A stretch of 64,000 bases of DNA. Source: Pediococcus acidilactici DSM 20284. GTDB lineage: Bacteria; Bacillota; Bacilli; Lactobacillales; Lactobacillaceae. The DNA lies in NCBI RefSeq assembly GCF_000146325.1, contig NZ_GL397067.1, forward strand, positions 1,043,660 to 1,107,659. Reading direction: 5' to 3'. The position numbers and the translations under genes are program-made. Positions 48,072-57,578 of this stretch are shown here, piece after piece (position 1 is the first letter of the stretch; each line of letters begins with the position of its first letter). Under the pieces are notes generated by a model. That model saw only the letters and a list, made by a program, of their open reading frames with translations. It was not told the DNA's origin and did not search any database.

Positions 48072-50297
48072 TTAGGTTTTGGAAACTGCCCGGTCAATCT
48101 GCTTGGTAGTTACTACCTTCTTAGTTTGCGGTTGTGGGTTTTCAAAATTGTGGTTGGCTATAATTAATTTAACCGCGTCAATGTCTTCAGGGGTAACGGT
48201 TTTTTGACTATATGGATAAAAACTATATTTGTCGTAAACTAAAATAGCATTCATTGCATCATCGTCAATATTCATTCTGTAACCATCAGGCATTCCATAA
48301 TATTGGCCATTAGACGTATGGTTAAGCCCTAAACTGTGCCCTAATTCATGACGCATCGTAATAAATAGTACGTTGATGTCATAATTCTCACCATCAGGAT
48401 CCAAAGCTCCTTTTTCTACCAGACTAGCATCAATTCCAGTATTTCCGCTTAACGTCGCACTTCCTGCTCCTTGGGGATTAGCAATCACCTTCAAAGTAAC
48501 CTTTTTGTTGGTATCCGTGGCCTTAATAAGTACTGACTGCCCCAAAGCATCATTCCAACTCTTCGCCGCTCGATCTAAATTGTCGTTAAAAGCTTTTAAA
48601 GCCTGGGCAGGATCTTTTTCGTTCGCAAAATCACTTTCTTTGGCGAAGCTTTGGTAAATGATTTGACCGTCCGGGTTATAGGCATTATCAATCATTTGTG
48701 AGTTGAAATCGCCGCTAATAATCCCATACGTATTAGTACTACCTAAAAATTGATCGTCGATTAGACTTACTCCTTGTTCGTTCACCGCTGGATAACGTGA
48801 TTTCAGATCTAGGTTAAGCGCGTGTTGGTCAACCCAATACCATTGGTTGCCATCAAAGCTTACCTTAATAAATTTAGTCGCTTGTCCAGCTCGTTTACCA
48901 GTTGCGTAGGTATAAGTAGCAGGCATTTCAGCTTGACTATAAACCGTGGTTCCCGACTTATCTCCTAGGTTGGCGACATTGTCCTTTTTCGTCTGGCCAT
49001 CTTCGACTTTGGTGTAAAAAGGGTAATCGTTGTTTAGCACCACGTTGTAACGATATGGGTGTAGCGGATCCACTGCCGTGGGGACATACTTGCTCAGGAC
49101 TGGATCGTTTTTATAATCGGTAGTTTCACCAGTATTGATTGTTGCCGGCTTTCGTTGCCATACAAAGGTGTCGTCGCCCATCGTTGGAGCATCAAAATTA
49201 GACATTAACTCTGTTGAAGTCCAAACGTGATTGCCGGCGGGGTCATCAACGGTGCCGTTACCCACGTTTTGCCAGTGGCCAGTATAACCGTCGGTGGTGG
49301 GGACGTCGGGAATATTCATGTTTGACTTTAATTGGCTCTTTTTACCTAAGGTCAGTTGCTTTAAGTTACGGCATACTATGAACATATCAGCAGTATCCAT
49401 GTCATTAGTGATAGTAAAGGATGATAAGTCTAATTTCTCAACACCGGAGTTTGAAAACATGTGGTTCATGTTGGTTACTTTCGAAGTATCCCAATTAGAC
49501 ATATTTACCGTTTTTAAATTCGTTGTGCTAACAAACATTTCATTCATCGAATTAACATTTGATGTGTCAAAATTAGACAAATCCAAATTGGTCAGATTTT
49601 TAGTCTCCAAAAACATTTGCATCATATCAGTTACGTTACTAGTGTCAAAAGATGATAAATTCACTTCGGAAACATTTGAATTATAAAACATATATTTCAT
49701 ATTTTTAACATTACTGGTGTCAAAACTACGCAAATCTAATTTTTTTAAGTTGCCCGTACCGTCAAACATTCCTGTCATATTAGTAACTTGACTAGTATCG
49801 AAATTACCTAAATCTAACTCGTCGAATGCAGTATTCCAGAACATATAGGTCATATTGTTAATTTTGCTAGTATTAAAGTCTTTAATATCCATTATCTTTA
49901 ACATTGAATCATCGCGGAACATTTGTTCAGCACTTCCTGAGTAATCCAAATTACCAAGCTTAGTAATTTTCTGTAAATTAGGCAAATTTCCTAACATATC
50001 AGTAATATCATGCGCGCTAGTAGCCTTAGTAAATTCAATACTCTTTACCCGCTCCAAATCAATCCCATTGTTGCTTAGAACATCATGCAGTGGTGGCGCT
50101 TGTCCAATATCACCGCCGGCCGATTGTAGTTCACCATCATCAGCTAAAAGCCACGTAGAATCTCCCCATTCAATGGCTGTCCCACGCACATTTTTCTGCG
50201 CCGCCATCGCTAGTTGGGTAGTGATCAGCAACGTAGCAATAATTGCTCCCGTGATCACCAAACTTTTCTTAATTATGTAACGTAGATTATCAGTCAT
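48072..50297 (-). CDS. P3: secreted BspA-type LRR protein with matrixin-like zinc protease domain
   Basis: At 741 aa this is the longest of the three. It has a signal peptide (hydrophobic about 13-29, then AMAAQ), seven BspA-type repeats (about 125-305; for example SFDTSNVTDMMQMF and NFDTSNVNSMNEMF), a linker and mid domain nearly identical to P2, the zinc site HELGHSLGLNH near 648 and the Met-turn DDDAMNAI. Repeat number is 6, 4 and 7 in P1, P2 and P3, so the binding half varies while the protease half is kept alike. AAAGGAGG precedes the ATG. Upstream, on the minus strand, TAACGTTGATTATACAATT (about 50362-50344) recalls the box before A1 and A4. Confidence 0.88.
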   Translation of the reverse strand: MTDNLRYIIKKSLVITGAIIATLLITTQLAMAAQKNVRGTAIEWGDSTWLLADDGELQSAGGDIGQAPPLHDVLSNNGIDLERVKSIEFTKATSAHDITDMLGNLPNLQKITKLGNLDYSGSAEQMFRDDSMLKIMDIKDFNTSKINNMTYMFWNTAFDELDLGNFDTSQVTNMTGMFDGTGNLKKLDLRSFDTSNVKNMKYMFYNSNVSEVNLSSFDTSNVTDMMQMFLETKNLTNLDLSNFDTSNVNSMNEMFVSTTNLKTVNMSNWDTSKVTNMNHMFSNSGVEKLDLSSFTITNDMDTADMFIVCRNLKQLTLGKKSQLKSNMNIPDVPTTDGYTGHWQNVGNGTVDDPAGNHVWTSTELMSNFDAPTMGDDTFVWQRKPATINTGETTDYKNDPVLSKYVPTAVDPLHPYRYNVVLNNDYPFYTKVEDGQTKKDNVANLGDKSGTTVYSQAEMPATYTYATGKRAGQATKFIKVSFDGNQWYWVDQHALNLDLKSRYPAVNEQGVSLIDDQFLGSTNTYGIISGDFNSQMIDNAYNPDGQIIYQSFAKESDFANEKDPAQALKAFNDNLDRAAKSWNDALGQSVLIKATDTNKKVTLKVIANPQGAGSATLSGNTGIDASLVEKGALDPDGENYDINVLFITMRHELGHSLGLNHTSNGQYYGMPDGYRMNIDDDAMNAILVYDKYSFYPYSQKTVTPEDIDAVKLIIANHNFENPQPQTKKVVTTKQIDRAVSKT

Positions 50298-50459
50298 TAC
50301 AAACCTCCTTTAACCAAACTGATTGTTCAAAAATTTACAATCTAATTGTATAATCAACGTTATGAAATAAGCAAGCGAAACCCCTCACAAAATTATTCAA
50401 CTGCAATCATCGTAGATTACCTGCTTCCTGGCACAACGTTCATAGTGCTTTTTTCCACA

Positions 50460-50506
50460 AAAAAATCTGCCGTTAATAACCGATCTCTTAGTTATCAACA
50501 ACAGAT
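50460..50506 (-). terminator. Terminator after pepF
   Basis: ATCTG-x-CGTTAATAAC pairs with GTTATCAACAACAGAT with two small bulges. On the minus strand T7 follows. It is about 30 bases past the pepF stop. The rest of 50298-50534 contains only the P3 promoter region. Confidence 0.75.
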
Positions 50507-50534
50507 ATTAATTTTTATATGGGATTTTCCACAA

Positions 50535-52337
50535 TTACTTTAATAATTCTTTTAATTCCTTAACCTTGTCCCCAAAATCCACAAACGCTTGGTCAAGATA
50601 GTCACGTTTCGTAACGTCAATTCCTGCTCGTTTAACAATTTCCACTGGATAATCACTTGCACCTGCTGACAGGAATTCCTTATAACGTTCGACCGCGCCC
50701 GGTTTTTGGTTGATGATGTCGTCTGCCAACGCCGTCGCAATCGCCTTGGAAGTCGCGTATTGGTATACGTAATAGTCATAATAGAAGTGCGGAATTTGTG
50801 CCCAAGTATCGTCCTTCCACGGTAAGTCACTAACCGCTGCCCCATTATAGGTTTTGAAGAGCCCGTTAAATTTCTGAGCCATCAAATCGGGGGTGAGGGT
50901 CGTTCCTTTAGCATCTTCGGTGTAAATAAAGTGTTCAAACTCTGCAAAGAGGGTTTGCCGGTAAACTGTCCCAATAAAGTTATCCACATCCTGAGTTAAA
51001 ATAAAGGCTTTGATTTGGGGATCATCGGCATGCTTTTCCAGCATGTAATGATTGAGTAAGCTTTCATTTAACGTAGAGGCAATTTCTGCAATAAAAATCG
51101 GGTATTGTGAATACCAGAAAGGTTGCGCTTGATCGGTGTAAACACTTTGTAAAGCATGACCTGATTCATGAGCTAAAGTAGAAGTACTATCATAAATATC
51201 GTTCCAGTTTAGCAAAATATACGGATGCACTCCGTAAACATCGTCTTCATAGCCGCCGCTTCGTTTCCCCTTATTTTCCGCAACGTCAATCCAGCGTTGG
51301 TCAAATTCAGTTTGCAAATGTGCTTGATAATCCTTGCCTAACGGTGCCAACGCGGCCATCGTTGCTTTTTTGCCTTCTTCAAACGACAAACTCAACTTGG
51401 CGTCCGCAACTAACGGAACGTGCCGATCAAATTGATACATATCTTTCAAGCCTAAGAACGACTTCCGGAAAGCATAGTACTCGTGCATCAAATCTAAGTG
51501 TTCATGCGTAGTTTCAATTAACGTGTCATAAACCGTTTCAGGAATTTTTTGATCACTTAAATTCATTTCGCGCGCACTCTTAAAGTGGCGAATTTCAGCC
51601 ATAATGTTCTGTGCGTGCACGTGACTGCGAAGCGTAGCCGCGAAGGTATTCCGCATGGACCGATACGCCTTGGCAACTTGGCGGCTAGCTTTCATCCGCA
51701 TTTCTTGACTTGGTGAAAGTGCAAATTCACTTGCAGTGGCGTTGGTTAATTGAACCTCTTCCCCATTTTCGTCTTTAATCATCCCGAAATCTAAGTCGGC
51801 ATCGTCCAACTTAGCAGAAATTTCTGCCGCATCGTCGATCGCTGGTTGTAATTGGGCTAATAACTTTTCTTCGCTTGGCGTTAATGTGTGTGCCGCTTGA
51901 GCTTGCACCCGCCGGAGATTAAATTCGTATTGCTTTAGTGCTGGTTCAGTTTTTAGGAACTGGTCGAGTTGTTCAGCAGAAAGGCTTGTAATTGCCGGAT
52001 CGTAGAATGCAACGGCGGCCTCCCATTTATTTAAAACCAACAGTGCTTGGTTTAAAAGATCGTTGCCATGCGGGTCTGCCGTATCCCCGTCATTGACGCG
52101 CGCAGCGTAGCCATAAATTTTTAGGACTGCCTCTTCACTCTCGTAGAGTAATTTAGTAGCCGCAAGTAAATCATGGGCATTTTGTATTCCTTTTTGAGCA
52201 AGTTTTTGAATGTCTTCAATTTGAGACTTAATGGCGGTAATTGCGTCGTGAAAGTCTGTTTCCGTAGCAAAAATGTCCGCAACGTTCCAAGTTAGGTCAA
52301 CGGGAACTTCTGCACGGGTAGGTTGTTTTTTAGCCAT
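50535..52337 (-). CDS. pepF: Oligoendopeptidase F (M3 family)
   Basis: This 600-aa zinc peptidase carries the M3 motif LAHESGHALQSVY (about 384-396), with the third ligand Glu in AEIASTLNESLLNHYM about 25 residues later. It has IPHFYYDYYVYQYATSKAIATALA near the C-terminus, typical of PepF. It is a cytoplasmic enzyme that cuts 7-17-residue peptides, part of the lactobacillal proteolytic system. Length is normal (about 600). GGAGG precedes the ATG. It is transcribed alone. Confidence 0.95.
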   Translation of the reverse strand: MAKKQPTRAEVPVDLTWNVADIFATETDFHDAITAIKSQIEDIQKLAQKGIQNAHDLLAATKLLYESEEAVLKIYGYAARVNDGDTADPHGNDLLNQALLVLNKWEAAVAFYDPAITSLSAEQLDQFLKTEPALKQYEFNLRRVQAQAAHTLTPSEEKLLAQLQPAIDDAAEISAKLDDADLDFGMIKDENGEEVQLTNATASEFALSPSQEMRMKASRQVAKAYRSMRNTFAATLRSHVHAQNIMAEIRHFKSAREMNLSDQKIPETVYDTLIETTHEHLDLMHEYYAFRKSFLGLKDMYQFDRHVPLVADAKLSLSFEEGKKATMAALAPLGKDYQAHLQTEFDQRWIDVAENKGKRSGGYEDDVYGVHPYILLNWNDIYDSTSTLAHESGHALQSVYTDQAQPFWYSQYPIFIAEIASTLNESLLNHYMLEKHADDPQIKAFILTQDVDNFIGTVYRQTLFAEFEHFIYTEDAKGTTLTPDLMAQKFNGLFKTYNGAAVSDLPWKDDTWAQIPHFYYDYYVYQYATSKAIATALADDIINQKPGAVERYKEFLSAGASDYPVEIVKRAGIDVTKRDYLDQAFVDFGDKVKELKELLK

Positions 52338-52391
52338 GGTGTCCTCCTATATTAATGTAGATTGGGGTTGATGAGGAATATTATACTACAT

Positions 52392-52600
52392 AGAAAGCGG
52401 AAGCCCCTGGGCAGCTTCTGAGGACTAACAAAATTCAAGGTTTAATCGCGGGCTCGGCGATTGAAGCTTGAATTGGGTTAGCCGCAGGAAGCTTGGGGGC
52501 TGGAGCTTATTTCGACTATCTTGCATAAGAGCGTCGGAATTTGGTTAACCGGAGAAAACTAGGTTTCAGGGCGCGTTTCGACTCCGTAGCAAAGCACCGT
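52392..52600 (+). repeat. 3'-end repeat element, copy R5 (orphan, plus strand)
   Basis: It reads on the plus strand GGGCAGCTTCTGAGGACTAAC, then the TTTAATCGCGGGCTCGGCGATTG hairpin, and ends GAATTTGGTTAACCGGAG and TTTCGACTCC, the same block order as R1-R4. Both flanking genes are on the minus strand, so no plus-strand gene ends here. This 335-bp gap contains nothing else apart from the terminator of the next gene. Confidence 0.65.
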
Positions 52601-52626
52601 CCGTCTAACCCCTACGATTCCCCACA

Positions 52627-52656
52627 CAAAAAGGATCGGGAAGTTTCCCAATCCTA
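52627..52656 (-). terminator. Terminator after the 184-aa gene
   Basis: AGGAT-C-GGGAA, a 2-base loop, TTCCC-A-ATCCT. T5 follows on the minus strand, 17 bases past the stop. Confidence 0.85.
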
Positions 52657-52672
52657 ATTTTGCTTGTTTCAT

Positions 52673-53227
52673 TTAAACTCTACTACGTTTTAGACGTACA
52701 CCAGGAATCCCGGGAATGCCTTGACTGTTTAGATACCCGTTAATTTTTGCTACGTCAAAGCCGTCTATGGTGGCTAAGTCCTCCGTAGCAGGATTGCTAG
52801 CTAGATAAATTCCTAAGTTAGTATCGATCGGATGAGTCTGGTAGGGATCTATTTCATCAGACGTTACCAACGTAGAGTCTACTTTATAATCAGCCGCGTC
52901 CGGATAATACGACATCACCGTTTCTAGACACGCCTCTAACATCGGCTTATCACCCTGTTGAATTTCCCATTTATCAGCGACTTCCCTTGCCAACTTAGGA
53001 ACCACCTTATTCATATGCATAGATGGGTAAAACCAAAAGTGTAACGCGCGGGTTCTTAGATACTCGTCGATTTCTTCTGGGTTAACATTTTCTGGAATAA
53101 ACGTGTCATCGATTCCCCGGGCGATGATTTGCGCTAATCGTAGCTCCACGTTTGGAACCGCATCCATTTCAATTAAAGTGAGCGCCACCTGTTTTAAATC
53201 TGCGTAACGGCTAAATTTATTTAACAT
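52673..53227 (-). CDS. Uncharacterised 184-aa cytoplasmic protein
   Basis: I do not recognise this family. The protein is acidic in its first two thirds, with no membrane segment or signal. It has a mostly helical first 110 residues (MLNKFSRYADLKQVALTLIE; EEIDEYLRTRALHFWFYPSM), a middle with several Asp, and a short basic tail. It has its own GGAGGAG site and terminator, so it is a real single gene. No neighbour suggests a function. Confidence 0.75.
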   Translation of the reverse strand: MLNKFSRYADLKQVALTLIEMDAVPNVELRLAQIIARGIDDTFIPENVNPEEIDEYLRTRALHFWFYPSMHMNKVVPKLAREVADKWEIQQGDKPMLEACLETVMSYYPDAADYKVDSTLVTSDEIDPYQTHPIDTNLGIYLASNPATEDLATIDGFDVAKINGYLNSQGIPGIPGVRLKRSRV

Positions 53228-53370
53228 GAATACTCCTCCAATCTTTTACAGTTCTATTGTATATCTTTTGGCCTTAAAAAGATATTCAGTGGCATAATTT
53301 ACCCCCTGTTCTACCGTCTACACTCTTATTTGAAAAGGGGCTGGCCAATTCACTTTAAAATTTCGGTACA

Positions 53371-55866
53371 TTAAATTGAAATCAGGTCCTTAACGCTAAA
53401 GTTAATCGCTACGCTAAATTTTACAGCGTCAGGATTGGCAAACCGAATCGTCGTCTGTTTAGTTTCCCCACTGTAGTACCAACCCTCCACAGCCGTGGCA
53501 AACCGTGCGGCGTTGAGGTATCTCGGTACTTCGTTTCCAGCTATCATCACTGCCACTGGTGCCACCATAGGGCATCCAACTACTAACTCTAGCTCCTTAA
53601 CTTTGGTTGCATAGCTGCCTTCCCGCTGAAAGTCTAAGGTAACTCCTTGGCTACCCGGCGTCACCTGAATGTGGGTTCTTAGCAAATCCCCCGTCCGGTA
53701 ATCGTTAGAAATCCCGTCGTCTTCGTACAAAGTAAATTTTCCAGCTTCACTAGGTTCTACCAAAATCCGCAACTTTTCAACCGGTTCGTTATGGATATTA
53801 TTGAGTCCCGGACTGGTGGGTAAAATACCTCCGCTTCGTAAAAACATCGGAATGCTGTTTAAGTCAACCGGAACCGTGATGGTTTGCCCGCCGTCATAAT
53901 ATTGGTGAGTGTGTAAATCAAACCACCGCGCGCCCTTTGGTAAATAGATTGTCTTGGTTGTTTGTTGCGGTTCGACTACGTTAGCCACTAGAAGTGCTGG
54001 CCCCAACATAAACTCAAAGCTTTCTTCAGCTACTTGCGGATCTTCCTGAAATTCATAAACGAGGGGGCGCATGATTGGGGAACCTACCGTAGCCGCTTCG
54101 TCGAGTAACGCATAGAAGTACGGGATTAAGGAGTACCGCAATTTAATGGCGTCGCGTACGTAATGGGTATACGCTGGATACGTCCAAGGCTCCGTAACGG
54201 TGTTATCCGTATTACAAGAATGAATCGAAAACCGGGGTTGAAAAATTCCGTTTTGGACCCACCGTACGAAAAGCTCGGGTTCTGGAAGCGGGCCGTCAAA
54301 GCCACCGATATCACATCCCTGATTAGCTACTCCGGACAATCCCATTCCCAAAATCGTCGGAATATTATATTTCAAATTCGTCCAACTTGTATAGTTGTCG
54401 CCAGCCCAAGTTTGCGCGTAACGCTGAATTCCCGCAAAACCAGCCCGGTTAATCAAGTACGGCCGTTGGTCAGGAGCCGCTTCGTTAATCGCTTCTTGTG
54501 CCGCCTTAGCCATCATGGTTGACATAACTGGTTTAACTTCGCCAATCGTCCGGTGCAGGCCTTCCGCATCAACCTGCGCTTGGTTATCATTGATTTCATA
54601 TTCGTTATTATCATTCCAAATTGATGTAATTCCTAAGGAGATTAGTGCTTTTTTCATCTCGGTTTTCCAAGCTGCTCGCCCGTCAGCACTCGTAAAGTCC
54701 ACAAAATAGGCTGAACCGCCCCAGAATTGGTCGGTTTGGCTTGCTTGACCATCCGCCGTTTTCACGTAGGCCGCCTTCTGTTGAAAATTCTTTGCTAGCG
54801 GATGGGTAGTTAACATCCCCGGTTTGATATTAGGTGCTAGTAAAACACCGCGGGCCTTCAATTCGGCAACGAACTTTTGTGGATCAGGAAATCGTTTTTT
54901 ATTCCAATTGAAAACGTAACGCTTCCCGTCCTTTCCGGAGGTGTAACCCGAAGACAGGAAGAAGCCGTCGCACGGAATGTCATTTTGTTTACAAGTTCCC
55001 ACAAAGTCAATAATCGCGTCGTCCGCGTGCTCGGCTAGTTCCGTATAAAACATGGTCGAACCCATGTAACCAAAAGAAGCCATCGGCACCATTGCCGATT
55101 TCCCGGTCAAATCCGTATAGTGTTCCACCACCTTTTTAATCGTTGGCCCACCAATAAAGAAGACGTCTAAATCACCTCCGTCACATTGAAAATAACTATA
55201 CCGCAACCAATAATTGCTGTGCTCACAATCCATATCAAAAACCGAATCCCGCGCAGTGTTGTAAAACAAGCCACTCGCGACCTGTTTAGCAGGATCAAAA
55301 TCAATGTAGAACGGAATCATTTTATAAAGCGGATCCGATTTTTGCGCGTTCCAACCCAGTGAATCGGTATTGTGCATCCGCATCCGTCGTTTAAATTTAT
55401 TTAATTTACCGGATTTTTCCCCAAACCCATAAAATTTGTTCGTATCACCCATCCGACTATAGTGATATTCACGACCAAAGTCGTCTTCCACAAACGCCCG
55501 GTTAGGCAAATCTTGGTGAACTACCCGGCCGTTTTCGTCCACAATTTCAAAGTAAAACGGCTCTTTGAAAATATTTAAAACATACTTTCCGTTAGTTACG
55601 CAATAATGATCCGCTAGTTCCGTTACGGTAATGGAAATCGGGGACACCCGCTGCCGCTCATCGCCAAGCAGCTCGTCGGTCGCATCCGCCCACGCTGTCT
55701 TTACCAGCGCGTAAGATTGTTCGGGCGCAAAATCATCCGCAAAAGTCCCCTTGATGCGAATAATGTTTTCATCCAATAAATAAATTCGAAAACGTGCTCC
55801 ATTCGTAATTACGTCCAAAAAATCATTTTGATTATTTATTTCCAATACTTTAGTGCTAGTTTTCAT
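53371..55866 (-). CDS. GH31 family alpha-glucosidase or alpha-xylosidase
   Basis: This 831-aa cytoplasmic enzyme has the GH31 core: FLSSGYTSGKDGKRYVFNWNKKRFPDP region (about 305-330), catalytic nucleophile Asp419 in SIWNDNNEYEI, and the later acid/base region AGDNYTSWTNLKYNI and GCDIGGFDGPLPEPELFVRW (about 490-535). The N-terminal beta-sandwich and C-terminal beta domains are as in the family. The WNDNNE form of the nucleophile motif is found in lactobacillal alpha-glucosidases acting on isomalto- or alpha-1,3-linked oligosaccharides; the exact substrate is unclear. It is divergent from a GPH sugar transporter with cre sites between, so they probably take up and hydrolyse one sugar. Confidence 0.93.
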   Translation of the reverse strand: MKTSTKVLEINNQNDFLDVITNGARFRIYLLDENIIRIKGTFADDFAPEQSYALVKTAWADATDELLGDERQRVSPISITVTELADHYCVTNGKYVLNIFKEPFYFEIVDENGRVVHQDLPNRAFVEDDFGREYHYSRMGDTNKFYGFGEKSGKLNKFKRRMRMHNTDSLGWNAQKSDPLYKMIPFYIDFDPAKQVASGLFYNTARDSVFDMDCEHSNYWLRYSYFQCDGGDLDVFFIGGPTIKKVVEHYTDLTGKSAMVPMASFGYMGSTMFYTELAEHADDAIIDFVGTCKQNDIPCDGFFLSSGYTSGKDGKRYVFNWNKKRFPDPQKFVAELKARGVLLAPNIKPGMLTTHPLAKNFQQKAAYVKTADGQASQTDQFWGGSAYFVDFTSADGRAAWKTEMKKALISLGITSIWNDNNEYEINDNQAQVDAEGLHRTIGEVKPVMSTMMAKAAQEAINEAAPDQRPYLINRAGFAGIQRYAQTWAGDNYTSWTNLKYNIPTILGMGLSGVANQGCDIGGFDGPLPEPELFVRWVQNGIFQPRFSIHSCNTDNTVTEPWTYPAYTHYVRDAIKLRYSLIPYFYALLDEAATVGSPIMRPLVYEFQEDPQVAEESFEFMLGPALLVANVVEPQQTTKTIYLPKGARWFDLHTHQYYDGGQTITVPVDLNSIPMFLRSGGILPTSPGLNNIHNEPVEKLRILVEPSEAGKFTLYEDDGISNDYRTGDLLRTHIQVTPGSQGVTLDFQREGSYATKVKELELVVGCPMVAPVAVMIAGNEVPRYLNAARFATAVEGWYYSGETKQTTIRFANPDAVKFSVAINFSVKDLISI

Positions 55867-55939
55867 TGCGTGTCACCCCGTCCTCGAAAAATCCATCCGT
55901 TATGTAATGTCTCAGTTATGCACTTACTTTATAACCCAC

Positions 55940-56073
55940 TGAAAGCGCTGTCAATATCAAATATTCTACGTGAATAAATTTTACTTTCTCCTTGTTTTGC
56001 CCCAAAAATCAATCCTTATCCAAGGCAATCGCATTTTTTGCCAAGTTACATCATTTTATTGAAAACGCTTTCT
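55940..56073. promoter_or_regulatory. Divergent control region with two cre (CcpA) sites
   Basis: TGAAAGCGCTGTCA (55940-55953) fits the cre consensus TGWNANCGNTNWCA at every position. TGAAAACGCTTTCT (56060-56073) misses only the last base. One site lies near each divergent gene start (GH31 and GPH), so both should be subject to carbon catabolite repression. The 284-bp gap contains no specific regulator gene. Confidence 0.8.
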
Positions 56074-56150
56074 TTAGGTGCTATTCTTACAGTGTACTTG
56101 TGAAGTAGTTTAGCAATTATTCCAACTTAATTTTAAGGATGTGAAGTACA

Positions 56151-57578
56151 TTGGACAAAACCCAAAAAACGGTCACCATCGACGCGGCCCCTTTTAACAT
56201 TAAGGATAAAGTCGGCTACATGTTTGGTGACATTGGTAATAACTTCTCGTTTAACGTTGTCAATTCCTTCTTAATGATTTTCTACACCAACGTGCTTGGT
56301 TTAACTGGTGCCCAAGTGGGAATTCTTTTCTTAATCGCGCGGTTCGTGGACGCGTTCGCCGACATTACCGTGGGCCGGTTGGTCGATAATAGTAAATTAC
56401 ATAAAAGCGGCCGTTTCAAACCTTGGATGTCTCGGATGCAGTACCCGCTCCTCATCTTTTTGGTTCTTCTATTTGTGCCGGTAGTTAAGGACTGGGCGTT
56501 ACCGATTCGGCTCGTTTTTGTGTTCATTACGTACCTTGGCTGGGGAATCTTTTACTCCTGCGTGAACATCCCCTATGGTTCAATGGCGGCCGCAATTAGT
56601 AGCGACCCTAACGACAAGACCTCCCTTTCAACCTTCCGGGCGCTGGGATCTGCGTTAGGAAGTGCGATTACCAGTTACATTATCCCGCTATTTATCTACA
56701 TTGGCGCTACCCAAAAGATTTCAGGAACCCGGTTCTTCTGGGTGGTCGTGGTATGTGCTTTTCTAGGCTGGGGATGTTATGAATTGACCATTCACCTCAC
56801 TACCGAACGGATTCGGACCGAAAAAAGTGCAAAAGTTCCGCTTTCTCGGCTGGTTCAGGGAATGTTCGAAAATAAAGCCTTAATTGTTTTAGTTCTAATT
56901 GATATCATGATCGTAATTAACCAAAACCTGTCTGGAACCATGATTTCCTACCTTTTTAACGACTACTTTAAGGATAAGGCCGCGATGTCGATTGCGTTGA
57001 TTTTCAACTTTGCGACCGTAATTTTGCTGGCGCCGTTTAGCAATTTCCTTACCAAACGGTTTGGACGGAAAGAAACTTCCATCGTAGCGCTGCTCTTTGG
57101 AGCCTTAATGTACGGCATCCTGCTAGTTGTCCACACCCAAAGCACGAGCTTCTACCTAATTATGCTGTTCTTTGGCTCGTTAGGTGCGGGAATGTTTAAC
57201 CTGATGGTTTGGGCATTCATTACCGACGTAATTGATAATCATGAAGTACTAACTGGCGTCCGGGAAGATGGGATTGTGTACGGAGTCAACTCCTTCGCCC
57301 GGAAAGTTGCCCAAGCAATCGCAGGTGGTTTTGGAGGATTTATGCTGACCTTCATCGGCTATCAATCGTCAACCGGCGGTGGTGCGGAACAAAGTGTCAC
57401 GGTAATTCACCGGATCTACAACTTGGCGACGGGAATTCCAACGGTATGCTTGTCAGTAGCGGCATTATTGTTACTATTCTTCTACCCGCTAAATAAGAAG
57501 CGGGTCACGGAAAATGCAAGGAAGCTGGAAGAATTGCATGAAGAAAATAGAGTGCGGAAGCCTTCGGGTAAGGCTTAA
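56151..57578 (+). CDS. GPH-family sugar:cation symporter (MelB-like)
   Basis: This 475-aa protein has about 12 transmembrane helices. MFGDIGNNFSFNVV (about 25-38), RFVDAFADITVGRLVDNS (about 65-82) and FKPWMSRMQYP (about 90-100) match the glycoside-pentoside-hexuronide family, with the cation-site Asp residues in helix 2. It probably brings in the oligosaccharide or glucoside cut by the divergent GH31 enzyme. The start is TTG 56151 with AAGGATG upstream; no ATG fits better. The last residues (RKPSGKA) and stop coincide with the beginning of repeat R6. Confidence 0.93.
   Translation: MDKTQKTVTIDAAPFNIKDKVGYMFGDIGNNFSFNVVNSFLMIFYTNVLGLTGAQVGILFLIARFVDAFADITVGRLVDNSKLHKSGRFKPWMSRMQYPLLIFLVLLFVPVVKDWALPIRLVFVFITYLGWGIFYSCVNIPYGSMAAAISSDPNDKTSLSTFRALGSALGSAITSYIIPLFIYIGATQKISGTRFFWVVVVCAFLGWGCYELTIHLTTERIRTEKSAKVPLSRLVQGMFENKALIVLVLIDIMIVINQNLSGTMISYLFNDYFKDKAAMSIALIFNFATVILLAPFSNFLTKRFGRKETSIVALLFGALMYGILLVVHTQSTSFYLIMLFFGSLGAGMFNLMVWAFITDVIDNHEVLTGVREDGIVYGVNSFARKVAQAIAGGFGGFMLTFIGYQSSTGGGAEQSVTVIHRIYNLATGIPTVCLSVAALLLLFFYPLNKKRVTENARKLEELHEENRVRKPSGKA

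Noticed and set aside
32825-50297. Repeated units of the locus as a CRISPR array, insertion sequence or prophage
   Set aside because: Repeats are whole genes and LRR codons; there are no short spaced repeats, transposase, integrase or phage structural genes.
56141-56150. GTG at 56141 as the GPH transporter start
   Set aside because: It is in a different reading frame from the transporter; TTG 56151 is in frame with AAGGATG upstream.
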